64,000 nucleotides of DNA, from contig NZ_JAIBHJ010000008.1 in the NCBI RefSeq assembly GCF_021278025.1, forward strand, positions 118,679 through 182,678. Reading direction: 5' to 3'. The stretch is from Motilimonas sp. E26. Its GTDB lineage: Bacteria; Pseudomonadota; Gammaproteobacteria; Enterobacterales; CBDFNC01. Positions 1-8,945 of the stretch are shown here, one piece after another. The notes under the pieces are model-generated. The model was not told the DNA's origin and did no database searches. It saw only the letters and a program-made list of their open reading frames with translations. The position numbers and the translations under genes were made by a program. Positions within the stretch are counted from its first letter, which is position 1; each line of letters opens with the position of its first letter.

Positions 1-933
1 ACGGCCTAATGGATTATTACTATTAGCGTTAGCGGTTTTCATTTGGCGATGAATTTGCAGCGACACGCGACTTAATCGTACCAGTCGTACCAGCGCTATC
101 ATTAAACCCAGCACTAACACCGCCAAAATGCAGTAACCAATCACCCCACCTTGAGTAATGCGCTCTGAGATAGTGGGCGTTCGCGCTAACATGGTCAACA
201 AATCGCCTTTTGCCGGATCGAAATAGAAGCCTTGCACCGATGGGGAATTAACTTGCCAATCTGCCAAGGTATTCGCCACGTCACCGCCAACGGGTTTGGT
301 TAAATGCTGCAACACGCCTGTTTGCTCATCACGAACTAAATAGGCGCCCTGACTCACCAAGTTAAAACTGCCTAAACGCACCACCGTTTGCTGTTGCGTG
401 ATGCCGGATGGGTCAGCCACCGCTGCTTCGAATTCCACCACCTTGGCAGACTCGGTCATGTCTTGTTGCAACACAAACCAAAGCTGCTCTAGCTCCGTGA
501 GAGAAGGCAGTGCTTTACGTTGTGATAACTCCGCCACAAAAGTTTGCCTCTCAGGAAACTGAGTAGAAATAATGGAGCGAGAAAAATCGCTAGCAAATTC
601 ACCGGTCATCTGGCGCACCACACCAAACACTTCACCGAGATTGTCCGTTGCCAAACTTAAGTCTTGCTCTAATTGCGCGAGTTGCAGCTCTTGTTGATCA
701 AACTGCGCGTTAAGTAGGTCCGCCTTGCCTTTAACTTGATCAAACCTTGCTTGCGCTTGAGCTAACTCGTTGCGCCAATGAGCTAAATCACCTTTAAAAT
801 CGGACTCGCGCTGGCTGTTAGTTTGCTGGTTTTTCGCTTGTTGCTGTTTAACTTGCTGTAATAAATCATCAAGTTGATTAGCACTAGCCAGCGAACTCAG
901 CAGTAGTGAAAAGGTTAAGAAGATATATTTCAT
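1..933 (-). CDS. MotA/TolQ/ExbB proton channel family protein, TtpC-like (C-terminus beyond window)
   Basis: Inner-membrane proton-channel subunit expected to power a TonB system; the 3' end lies beyond the left edge. Reading from the ATG at 933 gives a signal-peptide-like start (MKYIFLTFSLLLSSLASA), a long Gln-rich coiled coil (about residues 20-110), a periplasmic region and a first membrane helix near residues 265-290. Ordinary ExbB lacks the long N-terminal extension, which is typical of TtpC proteins in TonB2 systems of Vibrio and Shewanella (family knowledge). Its ATG overlaps the TGA of the upstream DUF3450 gene (ATGA), so the two are translationally coupled and share a Fur-controlled promoter. 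The conserved ExbB channel helices lie outside the window, so the family call rests on architecture and context. Confidence 0.8.
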   Translation of the reverse strand, partial: MKYIFLTFSLLLSSLASANQLDDLLQQVKQQQAKNQQTNSQRESDFKGDLAHWRNELAQAQARFDQVKGKADLLNAQFDQQELQLAQLEQDLSLATDNLGEVFGVVRQMTGEFASDFSRSIISTQFPERQTFVAELSQRKALPSLTELEQLWFVLQQDMTESAKVVEFEAAVADPSGITQQQTVVRLGSFNLVSQGAYLVRDEQTGVLQHLTKPVGGDVANTLADWQVNSPSVQGFYFDPAKGDLLTMLARTPTISERITQGGVIGYCILAVLVLGLMIALVRLVRLSRVSLQIHRQMKTANANSNNPLGR

Positions 934-1700
934 TGTGATACCTCCGCGATCAACGGCAGTTTAATCAAGTTAGGTATCTCGGTTTTTTTGGCGATGGCGA
1001 TGGCTTGTTTGACATCTTGGGCGTAGGCGTTATCAACACTTAGCCATTGTTGCTGATTTCGATCCCAGGACCACACGGCTTTGCCATCAAGGGATAAGGC
1101 AACAAACGCGACACGGCCGAGGTAAAAATACTGCACAGTACGGGTGGTGCCATCTAAGGCTAACTCGCCTTGGTATTCGCCCATTTTACTGCCATATTCC
1201 GCTTCAATTTGGTAGGCCGTTAAAATGCGACGGTATTTTTCTGCTTCAGAAATGTCAGCCTTGTTCATCATTTGTTGCAGCTGACTGATGCGCTGCTGGC
1301 GCTCATCCAGCAAAAACGGGGCATCCAACGCCACAAACTGTGCAAGGTTATCCAGCATTTTTACCATTAACGGCACTAACCCTTGGCGCGTTTCTTTAAC
1401 ATCAATAATTTGCTGCTGGTATGAAGCCACTTCGCTGGCTTGATCTTGCACCAACTCAGTCAAGTAAACATTGTATTGCTCAAGTTGTTCGGCCTCGGCT
1501 TGCAGCTGCTTTACCTTTTGAATAATCGCAAGTTTATTATCATCAAGCTGATCGATAGTGTGCTGAGATTGACGAGCTTGCTGCTGGTCGTTGAGGGCTT
1601 GTTGTTGAACTTGAGTCACACTTGCGGCCAGTGCAGCTGTCGAAAACAAGCTAGCACTACTGACCACCAGCAACGCAGAAAGAAAACGATTGGGGAACAA
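930..1700 (-). CDS. DUF3450 family periplasmic coiled-coil protein of a TonB2-type operon
   Basis: A protein of about 256 residues with a signal peptide (FPNRFLSALLVVSSA then AALA), a Gln-rich coiled coil (roughly residues 28-85) and a C-terminal DUF3450-type domain. DUF3450 genes commonly precede ttpC-exbB-exbD-tonB operons in Vibrio and Shewanella; the biochemical role is unknown, probably helping to energise outer-membrane iron uptake. An ATG at 1757 is in frame but lies inside the Fur box, so it is unlikely to be the start. The TTG at 1700 has GAGG five bases upstream and begins the signal peptide directly, so I chose it. The stop overlaps the start of the next gene by four bases. Start choice is inference; family and operon placement are fairly sure. 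Confidence 0.8.
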   Translation of the reverse strand: MFPNRFLSALLVVSSASLFSTAALAASVTQVQQQALNDQQQARQSQHTIDQLDDNKLAIIQKVKQLQAEAEQLEQYNVYLTELVQDQASEVASYQQQIIDVKETRQGLVPLMVKMLDNLAQFVALDAPFLLDERQQRISQLQQMMNKADISEAEKYRRILTAYQIEAEYGSKMGEYQGELALDGTTRTVQYFYLGRVAFVALSLDGKAVWSWDRNQQQWLSVDNAYAQDVKQAIAIAKKTEIPNLIKLPLIAEVSQ

Positions 1701-1739
1701 AACAACCTCTACCAGCAAAATGGATGATAACAATTCGCG

Positions 1740-1758
1740 TATGATAATTAATATCATT
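1740..1758 (-). promoter_or_regulatory. Fur box upstream of the DUF3450/ExbB operon
   Basis: On the minus strand the core TGATATT-A-ATTATCA differs from the 7-1-7 Fur consensus TGATAAT-N-ATTATCA at one base. It lies about 40 bases upstream of the proposed TTG start. This implies iron repression of a TonB energising system, as expected for the family. Confidence 0.75.
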
Positions 1759-1818
1759 TAATTATTCAATGACAATTTGCCGCAGCTGATTCTAGCAAAA
1801 ATATGGCTAAAAAATAAA

Positions 1819-1843
1819 CAAAAAAGCCGCAGCAGCGGCTTCT
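1819..1843 (-). terminator. Rho-independent terminator of the DUF2339 gene
   Basis: On the minus strand GAAGCCGCT is followed by a short loop, then GCGGCTT and a T-run, just after the DUF2339 stop codon. Confidence 0.8.
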
Positions 1844-1881
1844 CTGAACAAGGTCGATTGCCAAGTCACTTCAAACTACGA

Positions 1882-4800
1882 TTAGCTTTCGACCTCCGAC
1901 AACGACTCAGCGCTAGACTTATCAGCTAACTGCTTATTCTTCTGCTTGAGGTAAAAATAAGAGACTAACAACAGGACACCGCCAATCGCCATAAAGGCCA
2001 CCACTTTTTGTACCAAGGCGAACCCAGCCATGTCCCAGAAGATCACCTTGATGAAAACAAAGGCAAACAGCGCACTGGCCAGTTTAATTAAGCGCTGGCT
2101 TTGCGGGTGTAAACTCAACATCATCAACCAACAGCCATGTACCACAAGGGCAACCGAGCTAAATGGCGCAAATACTTCTGTGCCAAAGCCGTAACCCGTT
2201 AGTAGGTAGCTCGCAATAAAAAGCCCATGCCAAAGTAATAACCAACTCAAATAACGTGGTCTTACCAAACGTTTGAATGGCGTATAAAATAGCAACCAGC
2301 CCAACCCTAACAAGCCCAGTACATCAAAGGCCGCATAGCTTAATAAATTATCTCTCACACCAAACAAGGCGAATGCTTGTAAGCCGATCAACAACGCCAT
2401 TGCCGCGACAATAACAGCAAGGGCCAAACGCCAACTGCCGCGGATGGTAGCGTGTAAAGGCCAACGACTTAAATCAAGCACAAGACAACTCGTAGCCACT
2501 AATACCGCAAGTGCCATCCAGTGGCTAAAATAGTAAGTGAGTGCCGCTCCTGCTAGCGCTATATAATAAGGTTTTAATGGATAAACTATTGCTAACGGCT
2601 TGAACCGGCGCAGGTAACACTGTCGACTTGGGTAGCAATAGCTGTAAACCATCAGCGCTGCCAGTCCAATAGCTAATCCCAGCACACCATTAAAGTGCCC
2701 CATAAAGACTAAAGAAAAATTAAACGCACTCGCAATCAATGCCAGCAACATGCCTAAGCTACGTAATAATAGGTGACGGATTGGTAGGTGCAGCAAAAAG
2801 GCAAATAAAGCACAACCCCATAAGCTAAGCCAAAGCACATCTGGCACTTTGGTTGCCACATACACACTAATGGCAACCAATAAGGCAAAGTAATAAGGCA
2901 CACTCTTTCTTAATAAAGTGAGTGGTTGATGGGCAAACAACCAACCGCGCCAATGGGTCAATCTTGCTCGTAAGGCGCTAAATACCAACGCACTCAAACC
3001 AAGTGCCCACCAGCCATTAGCGTTACCGTCAAACAAACTCATCACCATGGCAATGTTTGCGAGCCAAACCAGTCCAATTATCAGGTAACGAAACAACACA
3101 TGTCGCATCGGCCAGTGCAGCAATAAGGCCAATGCTGCCCCGGCCCAAAAGATCAAGGCTGACCATTGCGGCAATGTCACGCCCCACACCATTAAAATAA
3201 CTACTAACAATGCAAAATAATAAACGCTGGCCAAACGCGCTCGATGAAACGGTGGGTAGCGCTTTAACCATAAACGCAACGGCCGTTGATAATAGCGCAG
3301 CGCAGTAAACAGTAAGCTAGCCATCACTAACCCTACTGCGCCTTGCCATTGGTGTGCCCACAAACTCAGTGACGCACTGAGTAAACCAATCGCGATAAAT
3401 CCCAAAGCAACACGGCGCAACAACAACTCACGCAACCAAGCATGCAGCGCTAAGGTGATAAACACCGCGATCCAGCTAGATATCGCAATATATTCAGGCC
3501 ACTGACAAACATAATAAAATGCTGCAGCGAGCACTAAGGTAAAATAATAAGGGGCCACGATATTAAGCGGCTTAAGGGGCGCTAACAAACGTAATCTTGC
3601 GCGGCATCGCCCTATATTTTGCACAATCGCAACACAGGCTAATGCGCCAATCAACAAGCCTGCCCAACCTTGCCATAAGTCGAACGCAATCCCTTGAGCC
3701 AGTGAGAGCAACACGGCCAGCGCCAAGAGTAAGACAGCTTCAATGCGCAACGCTTTAGCTTTACGCCAGTAATCTAATGTTAATGCCAGCGCAGCACTCG
3801 CCCAAGCCGCCAGCGCTACCCATTCAAACGCCACCTTGCCCACCTTAATAGTGAGATAAGCAGGTATAGCCAGATAAACAATTAAGTTTACCCCCCGCGC
3901 AATTGGCAGCAATGAAGAGCTCGGCAAGTAGCGACAATACACCCGATAGGTTAACCACATTAAGGTAAACAAACTGATGCGCGCGAGCTGGCCCAGTAAA
4001 TCTTGCTCGATAAAACGCCAACTCCCTACTTGCTGCACACTCAATAGCACTTGTATCAACAGTGGCAGATACGCCAGCCAAGACAAAGTTTCTGTAACAG
4101 GCAATACTTGACGTGTGGTGCGCCAAAGCAATAAAGGAATGACTAATGCCGAGGCCACCATCAAATAAGAAGGCTGCCAAATATAACAACTGAAATAGAC
4201 AAACAGCGCCACTAGCAATGACAACAGCTCTGCCATTCCCCAAGTAACACTTCGTTCAGCTGTGCTTATATCTAAAGCGTTTGCGCTCGTATTATAAAAA
4301 CGAAGTAATCGCTCACATCCGCTAACAATCACTAATGTAAAAGCAAAATTAAGCCAAGCTGCACTAACGGCAAATGAACTAATAACAAATAATGGCGCAA
4401 TTGCCTCATTCGAACCCAGCAATAGGCGGATACAAGAATAAGCCGTGCTGAATAGGCCAATTAATAACAACACATAAGCTTCACTGCGCACCATTCCATA
4501 ACGATGACGCAGCCCCAACCACAGCAGTAAAGCCCCTTCAAGGGACCAGATAATGCCCTGAAACTCATTAGAAACCAGTATTAAAGCGGCAAAGCCGGCC
4601 AGCACGCCTGCAAATACCAGACAAATATGCTTAACCTCGTCGAGCTTACGCCAGTAACCAAATAGGCCAAGAAACAGCACACTATTAAAAGCCAGTAATT
4701 GCCCACTCCAGCTATCCACTTGCAACATAGCCAAAATAAAAAAGGCCAACTGTGCCATGGGTAAACCGAGCAAGTGCTGGTCAACTTTCAGCTTGCGTAG

Positions 4801-6333
4801 CTTGGCAATCCCCGTTAAGGCGTACAGTAAAAACAACAAGTTGAGACACAACAAGGCGAATAAACTTTGCCAGTTGTCAAGTTGCGCATGAAAGTCCACG
4901 AGCAGAATAAAGGCTTCGGCACTGGCGATATGTGTCATGCTAGCCAAGGTTAATAAGCCATGCCAACGCAGTTGCTGACAAACCCGCCAAGCAAACAATG
5001 CTTGTAATAAAATATAGGGTAAATACAAGGCGGGATAGTGCTGCTCAACGCCAAACACTAACGGCGAAAACGCGCCGCCGAGCAAAGCAATCACAGCCAC
5101 TACCTTTGTTTCCAACTTTTGCGCTAAGCCATAGCCTGTTAGCGTAACAATAGCCAACCAAATGAGCGCCGAGAAGGAACCGATGAGCCCGAGATAGGGT
5201 CCAGCAAAATAGCCACACAGATAATTAAGAATAATAGCCAGACCAACGAGTCCAGATCCATACTCAGACATGTCTGGCTTTTTCTTATAAACCCATAAGC
5301 CTGCCGCAAGAATGGAATTGGCAAACAACACCGCAACTGCGATACGCATGCCATCGCTAAATACATTATTCCATGAATATTGCAGCAAATAACCAAACCC
5401 TAAGGTTAGCGCAGCAATGCCCGCCAAAGTCATTAAAAACACCGGCCCCAAACCACGCTGCTGATAATGCTGGTAAAAACTTTTTAGCTGTCTGGATACT
5501 TTCGCAATCGGCCCTAATAGCGAGCCAAGCCATTCATGACTGGCTTGCTCGATGGCATTTTTATGCATGCTGCGTGGCAATGATTCAACAGGTTCAGTTA
5601 TAGCCTCAGCAGCACTATCGCTTGCCGCTAACCTCGTGGGCTTTGGAACGAGTCGAGCTACTTGCTCTTGGCTGGCTGCTTGCTCTGATAGAGTGTGAGG
5701 CTGAGCTACAGGCTCTTGGTGAACAGGCGCTTGTCTAACAGGTTTGATAGCGGGCTTTATCGCGCTATCGTTAGGCTCGGTTAGCGATTCTTTGCGAACT
5801 GAAGCTGGAATGACTGATTTTGACTCGGCATCCGCAGACTTCACCGCGGCGCTACGCTCAGCCTGCTCCTTACGCGCAACCAATCGTGCTAATATCGCAT
5901 CTTGTTCCGCTTGGTCTTGCTCTGCTTGTCTTGCCTGCTCACTAGTATTAGCTGAGCCAGTATGACTTGGCTGGGGCGCAACCTTAACCTCGGCGCCCTT
6001 AGCGGTCATCGTTGCCACTTGCTGCGGCGTAACATGCTCGGTTTCATCATAAGTAGGCAAGTTGCTGCTGCCAATCTCTGATGGCTTGACGCCTGTTGCG
6101 TGAGCATTAATGGCTGGCGTTGATGATAATGGCTCAGGAGCCAACTCTTTATCTGCTGAAGACTTATACGCTTTAGACGCTGCAGAGGAACTCAGCTCAG
6201 GGGGCGCTTTTGCCATCTCTGCTTTAATTTTAGTGAGTTCGGTTTCAGCCTGATTGATACGATCAGCTAAATTAATTTGATTGTGCCGCAAGGCTTGCAG
6301 CTCGTTTTCTAACGCCGTGATTAAATGCTTCAA
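1882..6333 (-). CDS. DUF2339 family giant polytopic membrane protein
   Basis: A 1483-residue predicted inner-membrane protein. Residues 1-45 form a coiled coil (ENELQALRHNQINLADRI region). Residues about 50-265 are a low-complexity Ala/Glu/Pro/Ser linker. From about residue 295 to the end there are several dozen hydrophobic helices with short loops, often ending in basic WR or RR pairs. This layout (N-terminal coiled coil, then a long array of helices) is that of DUF2339 (PF10101) predicted membrane proteins, whose function is unknown. The segment 'YYFALLV' and close variants recur along the chain, suggesting growth by internal duplication. It is a single gene with its own terminator, flanked by unrelated genes. 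Confidence 0.85.
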   Translation of the reverse strand: MKHLITALENELQALRHNQINLADRINQAETELTKIKAEMAKAPPELSSSAASKAYKSSADKELAPEPLSSTPAINAHATGVKPSEIGSSNLPTYDETEHVTPQQVATMTAKGAEVKVAPQPSHTGSANTSEQARQAEQDQAEQDAILARLVARKEQAERSAAVKSADAESKSVIPASVRKESLTEPNDSAIKPAIKPVRQAPVHQEPVAQPHTLSEQAASQEQVARLVPKPTRLAASDSAAEAITEPVESLPRSMHKNAIEQASHEWLGSLLGPIAKVSRQLKSFYQHYQQRGLGPVFLMTLAGIAALTLGFGYLLQYSWNNVFSDGMRIAVAVLFANSILAAGLWVYKKKPDMSEYGSGLVGLAIILNYLCGYFAGPYLGLIGSFSALIWLAIVTLTGYGLAQKLETKVVAVIALLGGAFSPLVFGVEQHYPALYLPYILLQALFAWRVCQQLRWHGLLTLASMTHIASAEAFILLVDFHAQLDNWQSLFALLCLNLLFLLYALTGIAKLRKLKVDQHLLGLPMAQLAFFILAMLQVDSWSGQLLAFNSVLFLGLFGYWRKLDEVKHICLVFAGVLAGFAALILVSNEFQGIIWSLEGALLLWLGLRHRYGMVRSEAYVLLLIGLFSTAYSCIRLLLGSNEAIAPLFVISSFAVSAAWLNFAFTLVIVSGCERLLRFYNTSANALDISTAERSVTWGMAELLSLLVALFVYFSCYIWQPSYLMVASALVIPLLLWRTTRQVLPVTETLSWLAYLPLLIQVLLSVQQVGSWRFIEQDLLGQLARISLFTLMWLTYRVYCRYLPSSSLLPIARGVNLIVYLAIPAYLTIKVGKVAFEWVALAAWASAALALTLDYWRKAKALRIEAVLLLALAVLLSLAQGIAFDLWQGWAGLLIGALACVAIVQNIGRCRARLRLLAPLKPLNIVAPYYFTLVLAAAFYYVCQWPEYIAISSWIAVFITLALHAWLRELLLRRVALGFIAIGLLSASLSLWAHQWQGAVGLVMASLLFTALRYYQRPLRLWLKRYPPFHRARLASVYYFALLVVILMVWGVTLPQWSALIFWAGAALALLLHWPMRHVLFRYLIIGLVWLANIAMVMSLFDGNANGWWALGLSALVFSALRARLTHWRGWLFAHQPLTLLRKSVPYYFALLVAISVYVATKVPDVLWLSLWGCALFAFLLHLPIRHLLLRSLGMLLALIASAFNFSLVFMGHFNGVLGLAIGLAALMVYSYCYPSRQCYLRRFKPLAIVYPLKPYYIALAGAALTYYFSHWMALAVLVATSCLVLDLSRWPLHATIRGSWRLALAVIVAAMALLIGLQAFALFGVRDNLLSYAAFDVLGLLGLGWLLFYTPFKRLVRPRYLSWLLLWHGLFIASYLLTGYGFGTEVFAPFSSVALVVHGCWLMMLSLHPQSQRLIKLASALFAFVFIKVIFWDMAGFALVQKVVAFMAIGGVLLLVSYFYLKQKNKQLADKSSAESLSEVES

Positions 6334-6680
6334 TGCTTACCTTACTCGGCCAACACTTGCAAAGTTGGGTAATTAACCCAAACTGAGGCTAGTTTAATGG
6401 CCGATAGCTCTATCAAGAGAGAATGAATGGCGCATAATAACTATTAAATCAACATTACATCAACACTAAGCGCTTATAATACAGTGTAAAATTTAACCTA
6501 AGTCAAAGTTAATACAATGATTGATAGGCGTTTTCACTTACATCAATGATTCTTATCGCGTATATGATCCATATAGATCATCATCACGTATTTCAATGTG
6601 AGCTGGAGCACAGTAGAATACCCAAGCCTTCAATGCACCGTGACTGATCCAATAGATTATAGGTAAAGAGCATACTCACT
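6334..6680. other. Divergent intergenic region between DUF2339 gene and FAD oxidoreductase
   Basis: 347 AT-rich bases without a convincing gene. It must hold the divergent promoters. The clearest structure is an inverted repeat ATGATC-CATATA-GATCAT at 6564-6581, about 100 bases before the FAD oxidoreductase start, which could be an operator. No regulator can be assigned. Confidence 0.4.
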
Positions 6681-8228
6681 ATGGCTAATAGCATCGCTGA
6701 ACGAGACATTAACCAAGCAACCGTAGGTATTATAGGTGCGGGTGTGGCAGGTTCGACTATTGCCCTGCGCTTAGCTGAGCAAGGCATAAAAACCTTACTG
6801 ATTGAACAAGGTGACGGCCTAGTGAATGGCCCACCAATGTGCCACCTTCATGCTGGTGGCAATTTATATCGTGAAATCAGCGATGAGCAATGTGTTAAGT
6901 TACTCAATCAATCTATTAATACTTTAAGAATATACCCCCATTGCGTTAATCAGCGACCCACAGTCATTGCCGTCCCCAACCAAGACCCCGGTGAACCAAG
7001 TGACTTAATGCCACGACTGTATTTACTGCGCGACGAGTACCAACGCATTGTCGCGCAAGACCCGCGCAACCAATTACTTGGCGACCCTGAACAATATTTC
7101 ACTCTGTATCAGTTTGAAGACATGCAGCGCTTAGCGCAACTGGCCACGCCTGAGTTTCCAACATCTAACGATGACTGGATGATCCCTATCGCCAAACAAG
7201 TGGATCTCTCCCAATTAAAATATCCACTGGTATTAGTGCAAGAGTATGGTTTAAGTTCATTACGCATTGCCGCGACAGCAACCTTGGCCTTAGCTAAATT
7301 AGACCAAGCACAAGTATTAACCCAAACTAAAGTACTGTCTGTAAGTCAGCATAACCAAGGCTGGCAAATTGAAACCCAAGATCAGCACGGACAACAAACA
7401 TACCAAGTTAATTTTTTGGTTAATGCTTGTGGCTTTCGCACCGGCCAAGTAGACGACATGGCAAAATTTAAACGCCAGCGCATTGTTGAATTTAAAGCAG
7501 CCTACATCGCCCGCTGGCAAACGCCCAACGCGGTTTGGCCTGAGGTTATATTTCACGGTCAGCGCGGTACACCAAAGGGGATGGCACAATTAACGCCTTA
7601 TTGTGATGGCCATTTTCAGCTGCACGGTATGACCAAAAATATCACCTTGTTTAAAGACGGTTTAGTGCAGTCTGATGACACTAGTTCGCAACCTAAGTTG
7701 CCGAATGCGTTAGTGAACAAAATTGTTAATCATTGGCCTCAAGATGTACTGGTGTCTCGCACCGAACAAGCGATTGAGCATTTATCTCAGTTTGTACCTA
7801 GCTTTAACCAAGCTGAATTTGGCGGTAAACCGCTATTTGGTGCGCAGCAAATTCCGGGAGATGATGCCAACTTACGCGCTGCGGCGGTATCATTTGAGCA
7901 ACATAATTATGCTCGAGCTGAAATTGTTAAGGCGTCATCAGCCCTGACAGCAGCGGACCAAATCTTGGACAAGCTCGTACAATTAAAACTGGTCACCCCC
8001 AAGCTCGAAGCATCGCGAGAAGCACAATTTCCAATCACATTACAATTAGGCATGGCTGAAATAACACAATTAGCGATAGAGCTTGCTTTACACAGAAACT
8101 ACCCTGCTGCATTAGCATTACCCTATCACGCCACATCCAGTAAGGATAAAGCCGTTGTTACGCAACAAAAAACATTGTCCAAGCCGATTACAGGACGTAT
8201 TGGAATTGAAGTAGCCAACGCCAGTTAA
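6681..8228 (+). CDS. FAD-dependent oxidoreductase of unknown substrate
   Basis: A 515-residue flavoprotein. The N-terminus has a Rossmann dinucleotide-binding motif (GIIGAGVAGSTIALRLAEQG, residues about 16-35) followed by an acidic strand end (LLIEQGDG). A central segment (NFLVNACGFRTGQVDDMAK) resembles the second FAD-contact strand of DAO/GlpO-type oxidoreductases. A His/Gly-rich stretch (PPMCHLHAGGNLYREI) near residue 55 looks like an active-site loop peculiar to this subfamily. There is no signal peptide and no membrane helix, so it is probably cytosolic or peripheral on the inner membrane. It stands alone, with a terminator at 8301-8330. The substrate cannot be inferred; a malate:quinone- or hydroxyglutarate-oxidase-like activity is possible but unproven. 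Confidence 0.75.
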   Translation: MANSIAERDINQATVGIIGAGVAGSTIALRLAEQGIKTLLIEQGDGLVNGPPMCHLHAGGNLYREISDEQCVKLLNQSINTLRIYPHCVNQRPTVIAVPNQDPGEPSDLMPRLYLLRDEYQRIVAQDPRNQLLGDPEQYFTLYQFEDMQRLAQLATPEFPTSNDDWMIPIAKQVDLSQLKYPLVLVQEYGLSSLRIAATATLALAKLDQAQVLTQTKVLSVSQHNQGWQIETQDQHGQQTYQVNFLVNACGFRTGQVDDMAKFKRQRIVEFKAAYIARWQTPNAVWPEVIFHGQRGTPKGMAQLTPYCDGHFQLHGMTKNITLFKDGLVQSDDTSSQPKLPNALVNKIVNHWPQDVLVSRTEQAIEHLSQFVPSFNQAEFGGKPLFGAQQIPGDDANLRAAAVSFEQHNYARAEIVKASSALTAADQILDKLVQLKLVTPKLEASREAQFPITLQLGMAEITQLAIELALHRNYPAALALPYHATSSKDKAVVTQQKTLSKPITGRIGIEVANAS

Positions 8229-8300
8229 ACCAGATAAAACGCCAACAAGACTGCACTTTTTGCATTAACATCGGCTTTTTATGAACTTTTTGCTAAAATC

Positions 8301-8330
8301 GCGGACTCAACTCAGAGTTCGCTTTTTTTT
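8301..8330 (+). terminator. Rho-independent terminator after the FAD oxidoreductase gene
   Basis: GCGGACTC and GAGTTCGC form an 8-bp stem (one G-T pair) around AACTCA, followed by eight T. Confidence 0.8.
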
Positions 8331-8380
8331 GCCCTACTTTTAGCCGCGAATATTGTTCATTTTTAACGTTTGGATTGTTT

Positions 8381-8863
8381 ATGTCATTTAGTGCATTGAA
8401 GAAATTACCACTCATTATTGCTTTACTCGTCCCTACCAGCTTTGTCCATGCAAGTAGCGATATTATTGACTTTGCTCGCCAGTTTAAAGGTACCGAGTAT
8501 GTTTGGGGTGGTGCCAGTCCCTCAGGCTTCGATTGCTCCGGTTATATAAAATATGTATACAACGAGTTCGATATCAGTATTCCTCGCGTGACCCGTGCTT
8601 ACCACACCTTGTTTGATCGTGAAGTACCGTTAGAAGAAGCGCAAGTAGGCGACTTGATTGTATTTACCGGCACCGATGCAAAAATAAGGCAGCCCGGCCA
8701 TGCAGGTATAATTAGCGAAATTGATGAAGGTAAATTGATGTTTTTACACAGTTCTTCCTCAAAGAAACATTTTGGTGTATCAGAGACCAATTATTATAAA
8801 AGCGGCTACCCAAAACGATTTTTAAAAATAATTCGCATGACGGATAACGAATCAGATAGCTGA
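8381..8863 (+). CDS. NlpC/P60 family cell-wall endopeptidase
   Basis: A secreted cysteine peptidase of about 160 residues, expected to cut gamma-D-Glu-diaminopimelate or related peptide bonds in murein. It has a signal peptide (LPLIIALLVPTSFVHA) and then a single NlpC/P60 domain: GTEYVWGGASPSGFDCSGY holds the catalytic Cys (DCSG), QPGHAGII holds the catalytic His, and FLHSSS supplies the third polar position. The ATG at 8381 is preferred over an upstream in-frame TTG at 8375, although no strong ribosome site precedes either. There is no lipobox, so it is probably periplasmic. It is monocistronic, with a terminator directly after it. The family is certain; the exact bond cleaved is unknown. 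Confidence 0.88.
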   Translation: MSFSALKKLPLIIALLVPTSFVHASSDIIDFARQFKGTEYVWGGASPSGFDCSGYIKYVYNEFDISIPRVTRAYHTLFDREVPLEEAQVGDLIVFTGTDAKIRQPGHAGIISEIDEGKLMFLHSSSSKKHFGVSETNYYKSGYPKRFLKIIRMTDNESDS

Positions 8864-8885
8864 TGAAAACCTGCTTTTGAATGAC

Positions 8886-8911
8886 CAAAAAGCAGCTTCG
8901 GCTGCTTTTTT
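8886..8911 (+). terminator. Rho-independent terminator after the NlpC/P60 gene
   Basis: AAAAGCAGC-TTCG-GCTGCTTTTTT, a perfect stem with a UUCG tetraloop. It overlaps the first codons of the longest EamA reading frame, which argues for a later EamA start. Confidence 0.9.
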
Positions 8912-8945
8912 GCATTATAGCCTGTTACCATATTGGTCTTACTTC

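Noticed and set aside
8877..8945. Upstream start for the EamA transporter
   Set aside because: It would begin inside the UUCG terminator of the NlpC/P60 gene and add residues not found in the family.
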